In this document: positions 1 to 8,928 of the stretch, one piece after another
How positions within the stretch are numbered: the stretch's first letter is position 1
Layout: each line of letters begins with the position of its first letter
NCBI GenBank assembly: GCA_001184205.1
Contig: LBMP01000001.1
Span: 227,364 to 291,363, forward strand
From: Desulfocarbo indianensis
Lineage (GTDB): Bacteria > Desulfobacterota > Desulfarculia > Desulfarculales > Desulfarculaceae
Reading direction: 5' to 3'
DNA: 64,000 nt
Notes under the pieces: model-generated
What the model was told of the DNA's origin: nothing
What the model saw: the letters and a program-made list of their open reading frames with translations, nothing else
The model's database searches: none
Made by a program: the position numbers and the translations under genes

Positions 1-1357
1 GCAAATCGACCGATTTCAGGTTGAGCTTGGCCGCGCCGAAAATAAGATCGAAATCTCCGAAAGGATCAAAATCTCCGAAATAACTTCGCCCCGCGACAAT
101 CCGTTCATAGTTCTTCCTATTCAATACCTTGGTTCCGCATAAGGTGTCCTTGGTGGGCTGCCCGAGCAGCCAGGAAAAGGCCGAGGAAAAGAATTTATTC
201 CCAAGGAAATTTAAAAACCTCATGGCTTGTTTCTCCATGGGGTATACAAGCCTCACACCGTTGATGAATTCCCCATCACCCTGCCTTATGGCGTTCAGGA
301 ATCGCACCAGGTCTTCGGGAGGCACCGATAAGTCAGCGTCTAAAATCATCAATATTTCGCCGCTGGCCTTTTCAAAGCCCAACCGCACGGCGTCGGCCTT
401 GCCTTTGCCGGGCTGCCTGTAAAGAGATATTTTGCGCTCAGGATGCAGAGGAATGGCCTTTTCTATGGCCTCATAAGTCCGGTCGGTAGACCCACCCTCC
501 ACGAAAATCAATTCTACATACCGCCCCATTTCCGGCAAACGCTGTATGATACCCTCTATATTGCCGGCTTCGTTGCGAGCGGGCACCACTATGGATACCG
601 GCAGGTCGTCTGACCTGTTACGCGGCTTTGGCCTGGCCACAATAAAATTGGCCAGGCAGAAATTTTTAAAAGGCCAAAAGCGCGACAGCACCCTGTTAAA
701 AGTGAAGTCGAATACGGAGCCAGGAAGCGGCCAAAGCACCTCCCGCCAGCAGCGTACGGGTTCAAAACCGGAAAGGTTAAGTAAATTTACTACATCGTCC
801 ATGGTCAGCCAGTTTTGCGGTAAATTAGGCTTGGCCAGCTTGCTTTTTCGAGCGAATGTTAAGGCGGGGCTCCAAAGATGGCTATGGAAATTGATGATCA
901 AACGCCCATCATCAGATATCGACGAACGCGCCCGCTCCAATACAGTTTGAACGTCCCACAAATCGTTAATCAAATCCGATAGCACAACGACATCGAAATT
1001 GCCTTCCGGAAGCGGGCCGTGGGCGTCGGATTGATGGAATACCAATTCTGGATAATTACTTCGAGCCCAATCTATCATTTTCCCTGAAAGGTCAAGGCCT
1101 ACTCCGTAACCAGGTCCCAGACTGGCGAGCAGCTCGCCCTTGCCGCAACCCAATTCCAAAACCCCTAAGCCAGGGCCAACCAAGTGCCTATAAATAGTGG
1201 TGATCCGTTTTCGGTAAAACTTTCCCCACGCCGCCTTATCCTTCGGGTAATCGGCAATGTCGTCCCAAAACTGCTTTCTTTGCGAAATATATTTTTCGCG
1301 GACTGTTTCCTCATCCGTATGGAAGCTTATATCCTGGTTGTGATTCACTTCCGGCAC
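1..1357 (-). CDS. Class I SAM methyltransferase fused to GT2 glycosyltransferase (3'-truncated by window edge)
   Basis: The frame is open from position 1357 to the window edge, so the C-terminus is missing. About the first 210 residues are a class I methyltransferase with the SAM motif LELGCGKGELLASLG and an acidic strand reading VGLDLS. After a linker, a GT-A glycosyltransferase of family 2 starts with PVSIVVPARNEAGNIEGII and carries the metal-binding DADLS motif and the nucleotide-binding region EGGSTDRT. The start is a GTG at 1357 because a TAA lies just upstream in frame and a GGGAG Shine-Dalgarno sits 7 bases before it; a second in-frame GTG is at 1348. It is the last visible gene of the minus-strand glycan locus. 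The likely job is to transfer a sugar to a lipid or protein acceptor and methylate a related substrate; both substrates are unknown. Confidence 0.85.
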   Translation of the reverse strand, partial: MPEVNHNQDISFHTDEETVREKYISQRKQFWDDIADYPKDKAAWGKFYRKRITTIYRHLVGPGLGVLELGCGKGELLASLGPGYGVGLDLSGKMIDWARSNYPELVFHQSDAHGPLPEGNFDVVVLSDLINDLWDVQTVLERARSSISDDGRLIINFHSHLWSPALTFARKSKLAKPNLPQNWLTMDDVVNLLNLSGFEPVRCWREVLWPLPGSVFDFTFNRVLSRFWPFKNFCLANFIVARPKPRNRSDDLPVSIVVPARNEAGNIEGIIQRLPEMGRYVELIFVEGGSTDRTYEAIEKAIPLHPERKISLYRQPGKGKADAVRLGFEKASGEILMILDADLSVPPEDLVRFLNAIRQGDGEFINGVRLVYPMEKQAMRFLNFLGNKFFSSAFSWLLGQPTKDTLCGTKVLNRKNYERIVAGRSYFGDFDPFGDFDLIFGAAKLNLKSVDL

Positions 1358-2147
1358 TTAATTACTCCCATGAGCTAACTGTTGAGGTCTGACATATTAT
1401 CCTTGAAAAATCTTTACTGATTAAAACCATTTTGCCGCACATGATTGTAATGAGTTAGCGCAAAAAATAGCGGTGCCGCCTCGCTGAAATCGCGTTTTCG
1501 ATGGCGCGAACTCCTTGGGGCAATTAGCAGTTTTTGTGTGCGTTAATCATAGAGCAAGCGACAGTGTATCCTAAGCCTACCTAATGTGCGGATACAATAG
1601 GTTCTTAGTCGATGGCTGTGGAATCTGATCATCTCTCTCAATGCTGCGACGGCAATTTGATCATGGACATGACTGTGCAGACAATTGGGAAGCCTCTGCT
1701 GCTCATCTTAGCTGCCGAAAAATGCCATTGATGCTTTCCAGGCGGTTCTTATGATTAGAAATCCGTCGGCATGGCAGCCTGGGTGCTCATTCGATGTAAT
1801 TAGCGCCCTGAAAAGCGGGGCCATGGTTTTGATATCGGGCGCGATGCACTTTCATGTCTTGCGGGCGATTCGCCAATCGGCTCCTTAAACCTATGTTTTT
1901 TCCGACCCAGCGCGGCATCGCCTGCAAGCGCTGGTTGGTTGCGAGGAAGCCGGCTTCTGTTTTTCTGGTGCGTTTTTATCGGTGTCCATGCTCAGCCCGG
2001 CCACTTGTTAAAGCGATTGTGACTCAATGGCAAAGCCTGAAATTTAGCTGTCCTCGCTAACGTTTCCTGATCCCGCATCGCTGAACCAACCGGTCCGGCA
2101 TAACGGCCGAACCACCCAATTCCATAAGAAACGGCGGACAGACCCCA
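1358..2147. other. Gene-free stretch with scrambled coding remnants
   Basis: About 790 bases separate the methyltransferase-GT2 gene from the membrane-protein gene. No intact reading frame of convincing composition is present on either strand. Several short in-frame pieces on the minus strand are interrupted by stops, which suggests an old, decayed insertion. No clear promoter, tRNA or terminator was recognised. Confidence 0.4.
1708..1855 (-). pseudogene. Possible decayed transposase fragment
   Basis: Read on the minus strand this segment gives two short coding-like pieces in one frame, separated by a TGA: a first ending in GANYIE and a second reading NHKNRLESINGIFRQLR. The second resembles C-terminal sequence of DDE transposases, but the family could not be placed. 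It lies in the gene-free gap and has no intact start or stop. Weak call. Confidence 0.2.
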
Positions 2148-4220
2148 TCAATGGCGGCAAACATGAATTTCATCGATTATTTTTTTGTTGGGGATAACCG
2201 CTTCCCAAATAGTCTTAAAAGAAATATATAAGGACATCATGCATCCCAATATTGCTAAATCTTGTATATTCAATAAAAAGCGCGGCGGTTCGGCGCTATT
2301 TATCAAGGCAAGAAACAAAATATACAAAACGCAAAAGGAACCTAGCGCGAAAATCGCTAATAACAAACTTCTATATATAGCCTCCCTTGCCGACCATATC
2401 AGAAAAGGAATACACAGCGCCCATAATATCCAGAGCTTGTATCCTCCGAATACTATATCCACAGCCTTTGATACGCCCTCCGCGAACAAAGTTAAAACGC
2501 TTAATGTGCGAACTTGGGAGCTCGTTGGTTGCCAATTCGATCCTGTCATGTTGCCCAATGATTGAGGAGGCTGACGGGCGGAATCAAGCCATGCTTCTTT
2601 GAATCTCTGCTTACTGTATTCGAGCAATTCATAATTTCTTTGATCGAATGTTAGAGTTTTTGGATCATAAAAACCTGTAACCCCTTTTCCCAATAACCTG
2701 GCAAGGCTGATTGCCACATGATGCAGGTAATCAACAGGAGAATGATATATGGCTTCCAACGCCAAGGTTTCCCACACCTTATTGATTTGCTGATCCCTGC
2801 TACCGTGGCCTGGGTATTTGCGAACAAATTCCCGAACAACAGTTAGCGGTGAAATATATCCAATATCCCTCAAGATGTCTTCATAGGGCTTGTTGTATAT
2901 AACCCAATTCGGCCTAAAGTCCCATTTATTTGTATATTTATTTCTGTATATTGGAATTATGAGGCGCAGCTCTTTTTTAATTTCTGGATAGCAACCACCA
3001 TCAAGATAGGTTAGGTGAGAAACATGTGAATAGAGATCCCTTCCGCCGGTGCTTGAAGTTATGTTGAATTGACCATAACGCAGCCAAAACCCAAAGCATA
3101 CCGCTAGTAGTATAATCGCCGATACCGCCCCAAAGGCACATGCGCGAGGCAGCATGTATCTAAGTTTGGCTGCCAATACATCCTTTCTGCGAAGCAGTTC
3201 CACCAAAATAAAAACACCGATAAGCGGAAAAGCCGATGGTTTTACCAAAAAGTTTGTTACGAATATTATGCCTAATATTACGCAACGCCCAATGCTTAAT
3301 TTGTCCCACCATAAGAACCACAATGCAAAGAATATAACATAAAAACAACGGGCCATCTGCTCACTATACAAAAGATATTCGAAATGTATATTCTTTTGCA
3401 CAAAGCTTAAGTAACACAATAGAATCAACGCGATGGTTAAAAGCCGAAAGCGCTTCACCAAGGACCAGCACAAAAGAACGCTGCTTATCAACCACAAACA
3501 GTGCTGGGCAACAAGCAGTGCCAGAGGATGATGCCAAATCGCCAATGCCAAAGAAAAAAAGTAAGGCAGACCTATCGTTCGTAATTCAGATAAGGGAAAC
3601 CAGGGCGATTCTAAAGCGGGGTATATGTAACTGCCGGTATCGGCTTTCCAGTACGGACAACCCAGCAATGAAGTCCACCATAACCTAAAGGCAACCGCAA
3701 TAATCAGAATTATACTGAACGCAAACCAAAACCAAAATGGTATCTCACTTGATTTATCATCAGTTAACCTAACCCCATTCGATATCCAAAAAATAACTCC
3801 CAAGCATAATACCGCTATAACAAGCAGATATCGCAGCCGTAAATGCTCAACATAATGTAATTCATAGGATTTTTTATTTTTCCGTGGATCGCTGTTATCG
3901 GTTGCGGAAAATAAAATCGCTGAGGGAAGAAATGTGTATATTCCACCACCCTGATTCCGAACTGTCTCAGGATTATTTGTAAATTTAACAAAAGGTTTGC
4001 CGTTTTCCAGAATTTGGATTTCCAACTTGCATATATTATATATTTTTTCTGGTGAGCATAGACGATAAAAATTACTATCTTGGACATCAATCTTGTAAGC
4101 ATAACCACTTTCATGTGATATGATGGAATATTCCAGCTGCCTATTAGTGCCGTTGATGTATCCGTAAATACCAATCAACAGGACCATACCAGCCATGGCC
4201 GCTATAACGATACGCTTCAT
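2148..4220 (-). CDS. Large integral membrane protein, GT-C-like glycosyltransferase candidate
   Basis: 690 residues. A membrane segment at about 4-24 is followed by roughly 100 polar, beta-rich residues and then by many hydrophobic segments from about residue 130 to the C-terminus. A loop carrying KADTGSY precedes a run of helices, the general layout of GT-C enzymes that use polyprenyl-phosphate sugars, though the catalytic acidic pair cannot be assigned with certainty. It starts 9 bases after the UPF0104-type gene and is co-directional with the glycan genes, so it probably acts in the same pathway on the periplasmic face. Codon usage is more AT-rich than in the 13-23 kb part of the cluster. 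It could instead be a polymerase-like or transport protein. Confidence 0.7.
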   Translation of the reverse strand: MKRIVIAAMAGMVLLIGIYGYINGTNRQLEYSIISHESGYAYKIDVQDSNFYRLCSPEKIYNICKLEIQILENGKPFVKFTNNPETVRNQGGGIYTFLPSAILFSATDNSDPRKNKKSYELHYVEHLRLRYLLVIAVLCLGVIFWISNGVRLTDDKSSEIPFWFWFAFSIILIIAVAFRLWWTSLLGCPYWKADTGSYIYPALESPWFPLSELRTIGLPYFFSLALAIWHHPLALLVAQHCLWLISSVLLCWSLVKRFRLLTIALILLCYLSFVQKNIHFEYLLYSEQMARCFYVIFFALWFLWWDKLSIGRCVILGIIFVTNFLVKPSAFPLIGVFILVELLRRKDVLAAKLRYMLPRACAFGAVSAIILLAVCFGFWLRYGQFNITSSTGGRDLYSHVSHLTYLDGGCYPEIKKELRLIIPIYRNKYTNKWDFRPNWVIYNKPYEDILRDIGYISPLTVVREFVRKYPGHGSRDQQINKVWETLALEAIYHSPVDYLHHVAISLARLLGKGVTGFYDPKTLTFDQRNYELLEYSKQRFKEAWLDSARQPPQSLGNMTGSNWQPTSSQVRTLSVLTLFAEGVSKAVDIVFGGYKLWILWALCIPFLIWSAREAIYRSLLLAIFALGSFCVLYILFLALINSAEPPRFLLNIQDLAILGCMMSLYISFKTIWEAVIPNKKIIDEIHVCRH

Positions 4221-4229
4221 TGCCAGCTG

Positions 4230-5279
4230 CTATCCAACATCATTTTTCGAGAAGGCCTTGTATACTTCTTCAGTACTTTTGAAATAAAACATACCTATCA
4301 ATCCGGTACTGATAATACACACGACAGAAATAATATGTAAAACTATAGCGAATGACAACGCCGACGCCTCTGGCACTTTAAAAAGTGATAATGCCATTGT
4401 CACCGAAAGGTGAAAGGTGCCAATATACCCAGGAGAAGATGGCACAGCCGCCCCGATAGTTGTAAACAGGATCACACAAATAACAACTTCTATCCCCAAA
4501 GATGTTTCCAAATCAATGTTAAAAGCTAACATGGCTAGCCACACTTGTATTGCTTGCACGGCCAGTATCACGATAGCTAATAAAATCAGTAGGTATAACT
4601 GGGCCATGCCTCCTCTTAGTTTCAGGCCATGAAAGAAGCCCCCTACAGCAGACCGAAGGATTCTTTCAATTCTATCTGGCAGTCGGCTCTTGGCGCGATC
4701 AATCAAATAGATGCTGATTTTTTCTAAGTGGCTTCTGAAGACTATCATCCCTAATAAAAGAGCTGACATTGCAGCTGCTATCAGTATCTTATAACTAATT
4801 ATTTCCCCTAGAGGCGCCAGGACAATGGCTATAAAAAAGAGACAAAGCAACGATAATAAATCCCAACTCCTTTCCGTCACCATGGATGCAATTATCATAC
4901 TTTTAGGTAGGCCAGAAGAGCTAGAGAATGCAATTAGCCTGACAACCTCTCCACCACGGAGAGGCAATATCATATTCCCTAAATTACCAAGTGAGTATGC
5001 GCTAAAAGCAGCTAAGAATCCTGGTTTGTTGGCTGTTTGAATTAAAACATGCCATCGGACCGTTTTTATTATCAGCCAGACAAAAGTTAGTAGCAAAGAA
5101 ATTGTCAACAAAGGCCAATTTGCGCGAGAAACTGCCTCATGGATAGCATGAAAATCCGCATTCCAGAAAACTATAAATAGAGCTATAATACTGATGATTA
5201 TTCCAAGGGCTGCATAACTGGCCTTACTTCTTAATAGTTCCACAACAGTACCGCCGATTCCGTCATCATCAGCGGCCAC
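4230..5279 (-). CDS. UPF0104 / lysylphosphatidylglycerol synthetase TM-region family membrane protein
   Basis: 349 residues with about eight membrane segments. The family hallmark is the stretch around residues 85-130, LPLRGGEVVRL followed by a conserved TERSWDLLSLL, typical of the flippase-like TM region shared with MprF and with YbhN-type proteins. No catalytic aminoacyl-transferase domain follows, so lipid lysinylation is not expected; such stand-alone proteins are thought to move or handle lipid-linked substrates, which is inference here. The start codon overlaps the end of the upstream radical-SAM gene by 11 bases, implying translational coupling. The C-terminus (EVYKAFSKNDVG) is cytoplasmic-like. 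Confidence 0.8.
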   Translation of the reverse strand: MAADDDGIGGTVVELLRSKASYAALGIIISIIALFIVFWNADFHAIHEAVSRANWPLLTISLLLTFVWLIIKTVRWHVLIQTANKPGFLAAFSAYSLGNLGNMILPLRGGEVVRLIAFSSSSGLPKSMIIASMVTERSWDLLSLLCLFFIAIVLAPLGEIISYKILIAAAMSALLLGMIVFRSHLEKISIYLIDRAKSRLPDRIERILRSAVGGFFHGLKLRGGMAQLYLLILLAIVILAVQAIQVWLAMLAFNIDLETSLGIEVVICVILFTTIGAAVPSSPGYIGTFHLSVTMALSLFKVPEASALSFAIVLHIISVVCIISTGLIGMFYFKSTEEVYKAFSKNDVG

Positions 5280-6717
5280 GCCGCTGCCAATAATAAGTCA
5301 TATAAAAGTATATATCTGACAACATTAATTTAGGCCTTCTCGCCATATTGAGATAACGAAGCAAGAGCCTTTTCAAGAAATACCAACTATTATATGCTCT
5401 CCATGGAATAACTAATCTAGCTATTAAGCTGCGATAATATATACCCATCAATCTCTTTATGGCCCATCGCATGTCCTGCTTGCTAAAACCATCTAGCCGA
5501 ATTGGATAAAACGCCCACCTATCATAATCCGAAAGATTTTTTAAATTAATTCGGTCTTCGGCAAGCATGAGTTTTTGAAGGTCGCTGCCTGGTGTTGGAG
5601 TAGTAATACTAACCCTAACCAAATCCGGCTTGGCTTTGATAAGCATATTGGCTGTATTTTTGATAGTGTCGCGTGAATCGCCTGGCGTCCCTACCATTAA
5701 ATTGGCTGTGCTGATAATTCCATACTTTCGGCATATATCAAAAACATCTGATACTTGCTCTACTCGATACCCCTTACGCATATAATTTAAAATTTTCTGA
5801 GATCCAGACTCAACACCAAATGCAATAGCATAGCAGCCTGCTTTGCTCATTTTTCGAGCCATTTTATCGTCAATTTGGTCTATGCGAGAATAACAGGCCC
5901 ATTTCAAATTTGCGAAATGCAGTTCCATTTTATTACAAAAATCATATAGCCATTCTTTTCCATTGAACAATAAATCATCATCATTAAATAGAATAGATTT
6001 AAAATCATATCGAGAACGTAGTTCGGCTATTTCACTAATAACATTATCCACACTACGGTATCTCATCCTTTTACCGTACATGTTTCGCACCACGGGTTGA
6101 CAATAGATACAGTTGCCCTTGCACCCGCGATTGGTCATAACTACCATTGTTGGATAAATAAATGGCATATCTGGCCTCGCGTCCAGATATCGTTGATAGT
6201 TTGCCAAACTTCTGTCCGGCCAGGGAAGCTCGTCAAGTTCCTTTATAAAAGGTCTTGCTTGATTGATTACAAATTTTCCATTTTTAATAAAAGCTATCCC
6301 TGTTACATCTTCATACGAACTTTGAGAAGAAAGCCGTTCCATTATTTCCAGCAGAGTATATTCCCCTTCACACATGACTACGAGATCTGCACCGGTTTCC
6401 TTTAGAGTCTTTTCTGGATCAATGCTTGGATGAACTCCGCCGACGATTATCCTTGGTTCAAATGGTAAACCTCGCAATTTATTTAAAAGGGTCAACCCAG
6501 ATTGATAGCCTATTGAATCAGTTGACAATCCTATAACATCTGGTTTTTCCTTCAAACATTCGTCAAATATTTCTTGATCAGAATCAAATCCCATATCGAA
6601 GAGCCTTACTTTATGATCGGTCTTCTGGCGTAATAAAGCTCCTAATATAAGAATCCCCATAGGTGGCATATTTGAGGGTTCACGCACTTTTCGCGCATAT
6701 ATCAGAAAGATTTTCAC
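5269..6717 (-). CDS. Cobalamin-binding-domain radical SAM protein
   Basis: 482 residues. The N-terminal ~135 residues have the B12-binding Rossmann pattern (PPMGILILGALL, then VGGVHPSIDPE), but the histidine motif DxHxxG is absent; the equivalent region reads DMGFDSD, so base-off binding through that His is not expected. The radical-SAM core starts near residue 190 with the 4Fe-4S triplet C199-x3-C203-x2-C206 in NRGCKGNCIYC, followed by an ESGSQ motif. Family members perform methylations or C-C chemistry on lipids and natural products. It overlaps the downstream UPF0104-type gene, so its substrate is likely a glycan or lipid made by this locus. It is separated by 96 bases from the upstream methyltransferase gene. 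Confidence 0.85.
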   Translation of the reverse strand: MKIFLIYARKVREPSNMPPMGILILGALLRQKTDHKVRLFDMGFDSDQEIFDECLKEKPDVIGLSTDSIGYQSGLTLLNKLRGLPFEPRIIVGGVHPSIDPEKTLKETGADLVVMCEGEYTLLEIMERLSSQSSYEDVTGIAFIKNGKFVINQARPFIKELDELPWPDRSLANYQRYLDARPDMPFIYPTMVVMTNRGCKGNCIYCQPVVRNMYGKRMRYRSVDNVISEIAELRSRYDFKSILFNDDDLLFNGKEWLYDFCNKMELHFANLKWACYSRIDQIDDKMARKMSKAGCYAIAFGVESGSQKILNYMRKGYRVEQVSDVFDICRKYGIISTANLMVGTPGDSRDTIKNTANMLIKAKPDLVRVSITTPTPGSDLQKLMLAEDRINLKNLSDYDRWAFYPIRLDGFSKQDMRWAIKRLMGIYYRSLIARLVIPWRAYNSWYFLKRLLLRYLNMARRPKLMLSDIYFYMTYYWQRRGR

Positions 6718-6813
6718 GTGTAGCAGCCTTTTGATTACCGGATTCTAGCGCTCGATTTAATAGTACTTATATGCCTTAACGTTTCACGATTTACCGCATC
6801 TTGTCATGCGATA

Positions 6814-7728
6814 TTAGCGTGTTTTATCATTGTTAACTACGATCATTTTCTTAAACGTCAAAATGAAAGGCGTTTCCCAATGAAAGCGTCTTCCGATTTT
6901 TATTAAAACCTCTACCGCACCCAATTGGTTGGCCATGCGTAACCATTTGGCTAATGTTGGCAAACTCGCCCATTTTGGCACATCCAACGTGCGCATCCTC
7001 TGGGCGAAAACATCCTGACCCAATCCTAATAACTGCGCCTTTCCATCAAGCGCACGAATTATTTTTCGCACATCTCTTATGTCCAACAAACGCAGAGATT
7101 GCATCATTTCCAGATCCCTGCCCAAAAGCCTTACGTATAATTCCCCCAATTTTTTCGGCAAGAAAGGAATCCAAAAGATGCCATAGTGCCCTTCCCAAAA
7201 TGATCCGAAATTTGGAAAAACAATCTGCACATAACCGCCCGGCTTGGCAACTCGTACCGCCTCGGTCACTACCCTTATGGGATCCTGCACGTGTTCCAAT
7301 ACGCTCGAAGAAAAAACATAATCAAATTTATTATCCGGCAAAGGGATATTCTCTCCGAAACCAATGTGAATCCTTTTAGGATCATATCCATTTGCTTCTA
7401 ATAGTTTTTGGGAGATTTCCACAGTTCCGTTGAATTGATGGTCTTGTGGTTCCAGACCGTGGGCCTCTAAATCGTATAGCTTTCCGGCTGTAAGCACTAA
7501 ATAGCCATAACCGCTTCCTATTTCCAAAAAGCTATCACCCTGTTGGGGCTTGCCTACTTTTGCAAAAAACAAATCCAACTGCTGGCAAGCCCTTTGTGGA
7601 TTAAGGGCGTCATGAGCCATTTTCTCAAATGAAAATTTTGGGGGGAAAGTTTTATTATAAACTTTCTGCATATGCAGTTTAGCTTCCCGCACAATACTTT
7701 CTGGTATTTTTAAGCCTGAGTCCAACAT
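6814..7728 (-). CDS. Class I SAM-dependent methyltransferase
   Basis: 304 residues with a Methyltransf_11-type core. Motif I is FLEIGSGYGYL at about residues 67-77; the post-motif SSSVLEHVQDP and the AKPGGYVQIVFPN strand near the middle are typical of small-molecule O- or C-methyltransferases. About 150 additional C-terminal residues, rich in basic and aromatic positions, may form a substrate lid. It lies between a GT4 gene and the radical-SAM gene, all co-directional, which points to methylation of a sugar or of a lipid-linked intermediate. The acceptor cannot be read from sequence. Confidence 0.8.
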   Translation of the reverse strand: MLDSGLKIPESIVREAKLHMQKVYNKTFPPKFSFEKMAHDALNPQRACQQLDLFFAKVGKPQQGDSFLEIGSGYGYLVLTAGKLYDLEAHGLEPQDHQFNGTVEISQKLLEANGYDPKRIHIGFGENIPLPDNKFDYVFSSSVLEHVQDPIRVVTEAVRVAKPGGYVQIVFPNFGSFWEGHYGIFWIPFLPKKLGELYVRLLGRDLEMMQSLRLLDIRDVRKIIRALDGKAQLLGLGQDVFAQRMRTLDVPKWASLPTLAKWLRMANQLGAVEVLIKIGRRFHWETPFILTFKKMIVVNNDKTR

Positions 7729-7788
7729 GTAATCCTTCTTGCTGATATTCGAAAATACATCAAGAAAACAGGATATTAAATAATATAG

Positions 7789-8928
7789 TCAAATACAATC
7801 TGCCAGCAAACCGCGCAACTTTATGGCCATGGAGCGCCATGAATGGTTTTGGGCGTAAAGACGAGCTTCCCTTCCCAAAAGTTGTCTATTTGAAGGAGAT
7901 GTCAGCAAATTAGTTAAGGCTAAGGCCAACGGTTCGTCCTGGCCAGGGTGTACAAGCAGGCCGTTTTCCCCATCTTTAATTATTTCTTCGGAACCCGGCA
8001 CGCGCGTGGCAATCACTGGTAAACCGCATGCCATTGCTTCCAATAATGCGTTCGGCATTCCCTCATCCAGCGAGGGCAAAACAAACAAGTCGGCCTTTTG
8101 ATAACCCTCGCTCAACAGGCGTTCGGAACTCCACCAGCCCAAAAATCTTACCTTTTGCTCAATCGATAGCTCATGGGCCAACTTTTTTAGCATCGATTTT
8201 TGCGGGCCGTCGCCTACCAGGTCCAATCTCCAGTCTATATTCCGAAGCTGTACCGATGCCAGCGCTCTAAACAACACCGGCAACGCCTTCTGTCCTGAAA
8301 GACGCCCCACGAATAGAATCCTGGGCTGGGGGTTGCTGGGCAAAACATGCGGCGGGAAAAACAGGTCGGCATCCACCCCGTTAGGTATCACTTCAATCGG
8401 TATGTTCCAGCCCGTGGTCAAGGCTAATTTTTTAGCCCCCTGGCTGTTTGCGACCACTCTGGCGGAGCGCTTCCATAAAAACCGCAAAACAGGACTGGTG
8501 AGACGGTGATAATTAGCTAATTCTTCAGGACAAAAACCAGGTATGTCTCCACCGCGCAGCATTATTAAATAAGGAGTTCCGGTCCATTTTTTAAGCCACC
8601 ATCCCACTGGCCCGGAGGGCAGCCCAAAAAACGCTATAGTCGCTTCTGGCTTAAGGTCGGCCAGCAATCGAGTTGCGCTTCGCATGGCCGAAATTATAAA
8701 GGTGATCATCTCCAATGGAGTGCAAGACTCCATTTTCGAGCGTAACGCCCGCACTCGATGGATGACATAGCCTTCGGCGGCTTCCAATTTTGCCTGATCG
8801 CGAAACCTTGTAGTTATTATTTCGACCCTGTCGCCCAACGCGGCTAATTCCCTGGCAAAATACCGGGTTGCCCGGCCGGCGCCCCCTCCGAGGGGTGGAA
8901 ATTCATAGTTGATCATCGCGATGCGCAT
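7789..8928 (-). CDS. GT4-family glycosyltransferase
   Basis: 379 residues from an ATG that shares one base with the stop of the upstream asparagine synthetase (TGATG), which is why this start was preferred over one 63 bases further upstream. The N-terminus MRIAMINYEFPPLGGGAG carries the glycine-rich loop of GT-B retaining transferases. The C-terminal domain has FVGRLSGQKAL and the EX7E-type motif DEGMPNALLEAMACGLPVI that binds the nucleotide-sugar donor. Translational coupling to asnB suggests the two act on one glycan. Donor and acceptor sugars are unknown. Confidence 0.88.
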   Translation of the reverse strand: MRIAMINYEFPPLGGGAGRATRYFARELAALGDRVEIITTRFRDQAKLEAAEGYVIHRVRALRSKMESCTPLEMITFIISAMRSATRLLADLKPEATIAFFGLPSGPVGWWLKKWTGTPYLIMLRGGDIPGFCPEELANYHRLTSPVLRFLWKRSARVVANSQGAKKLALTTGWNIPIEVIPNGVDADLFFPPHVLPSNPQPRILFVGRLSGQKALPVLFRALASVQLRNIDWRLDLVGDGPQKSMLKKLAHELSIEQKVRFLGWWSSERLLSEGYQKADLFVLPSLDEGMPNALLEAMACGLPVIATRVPGSEEIIKDGENGLLVHPGQDEPLALALTNLLTSPSNRQLLGREARLYAQNHSWRSMAIKLRGLLADCI

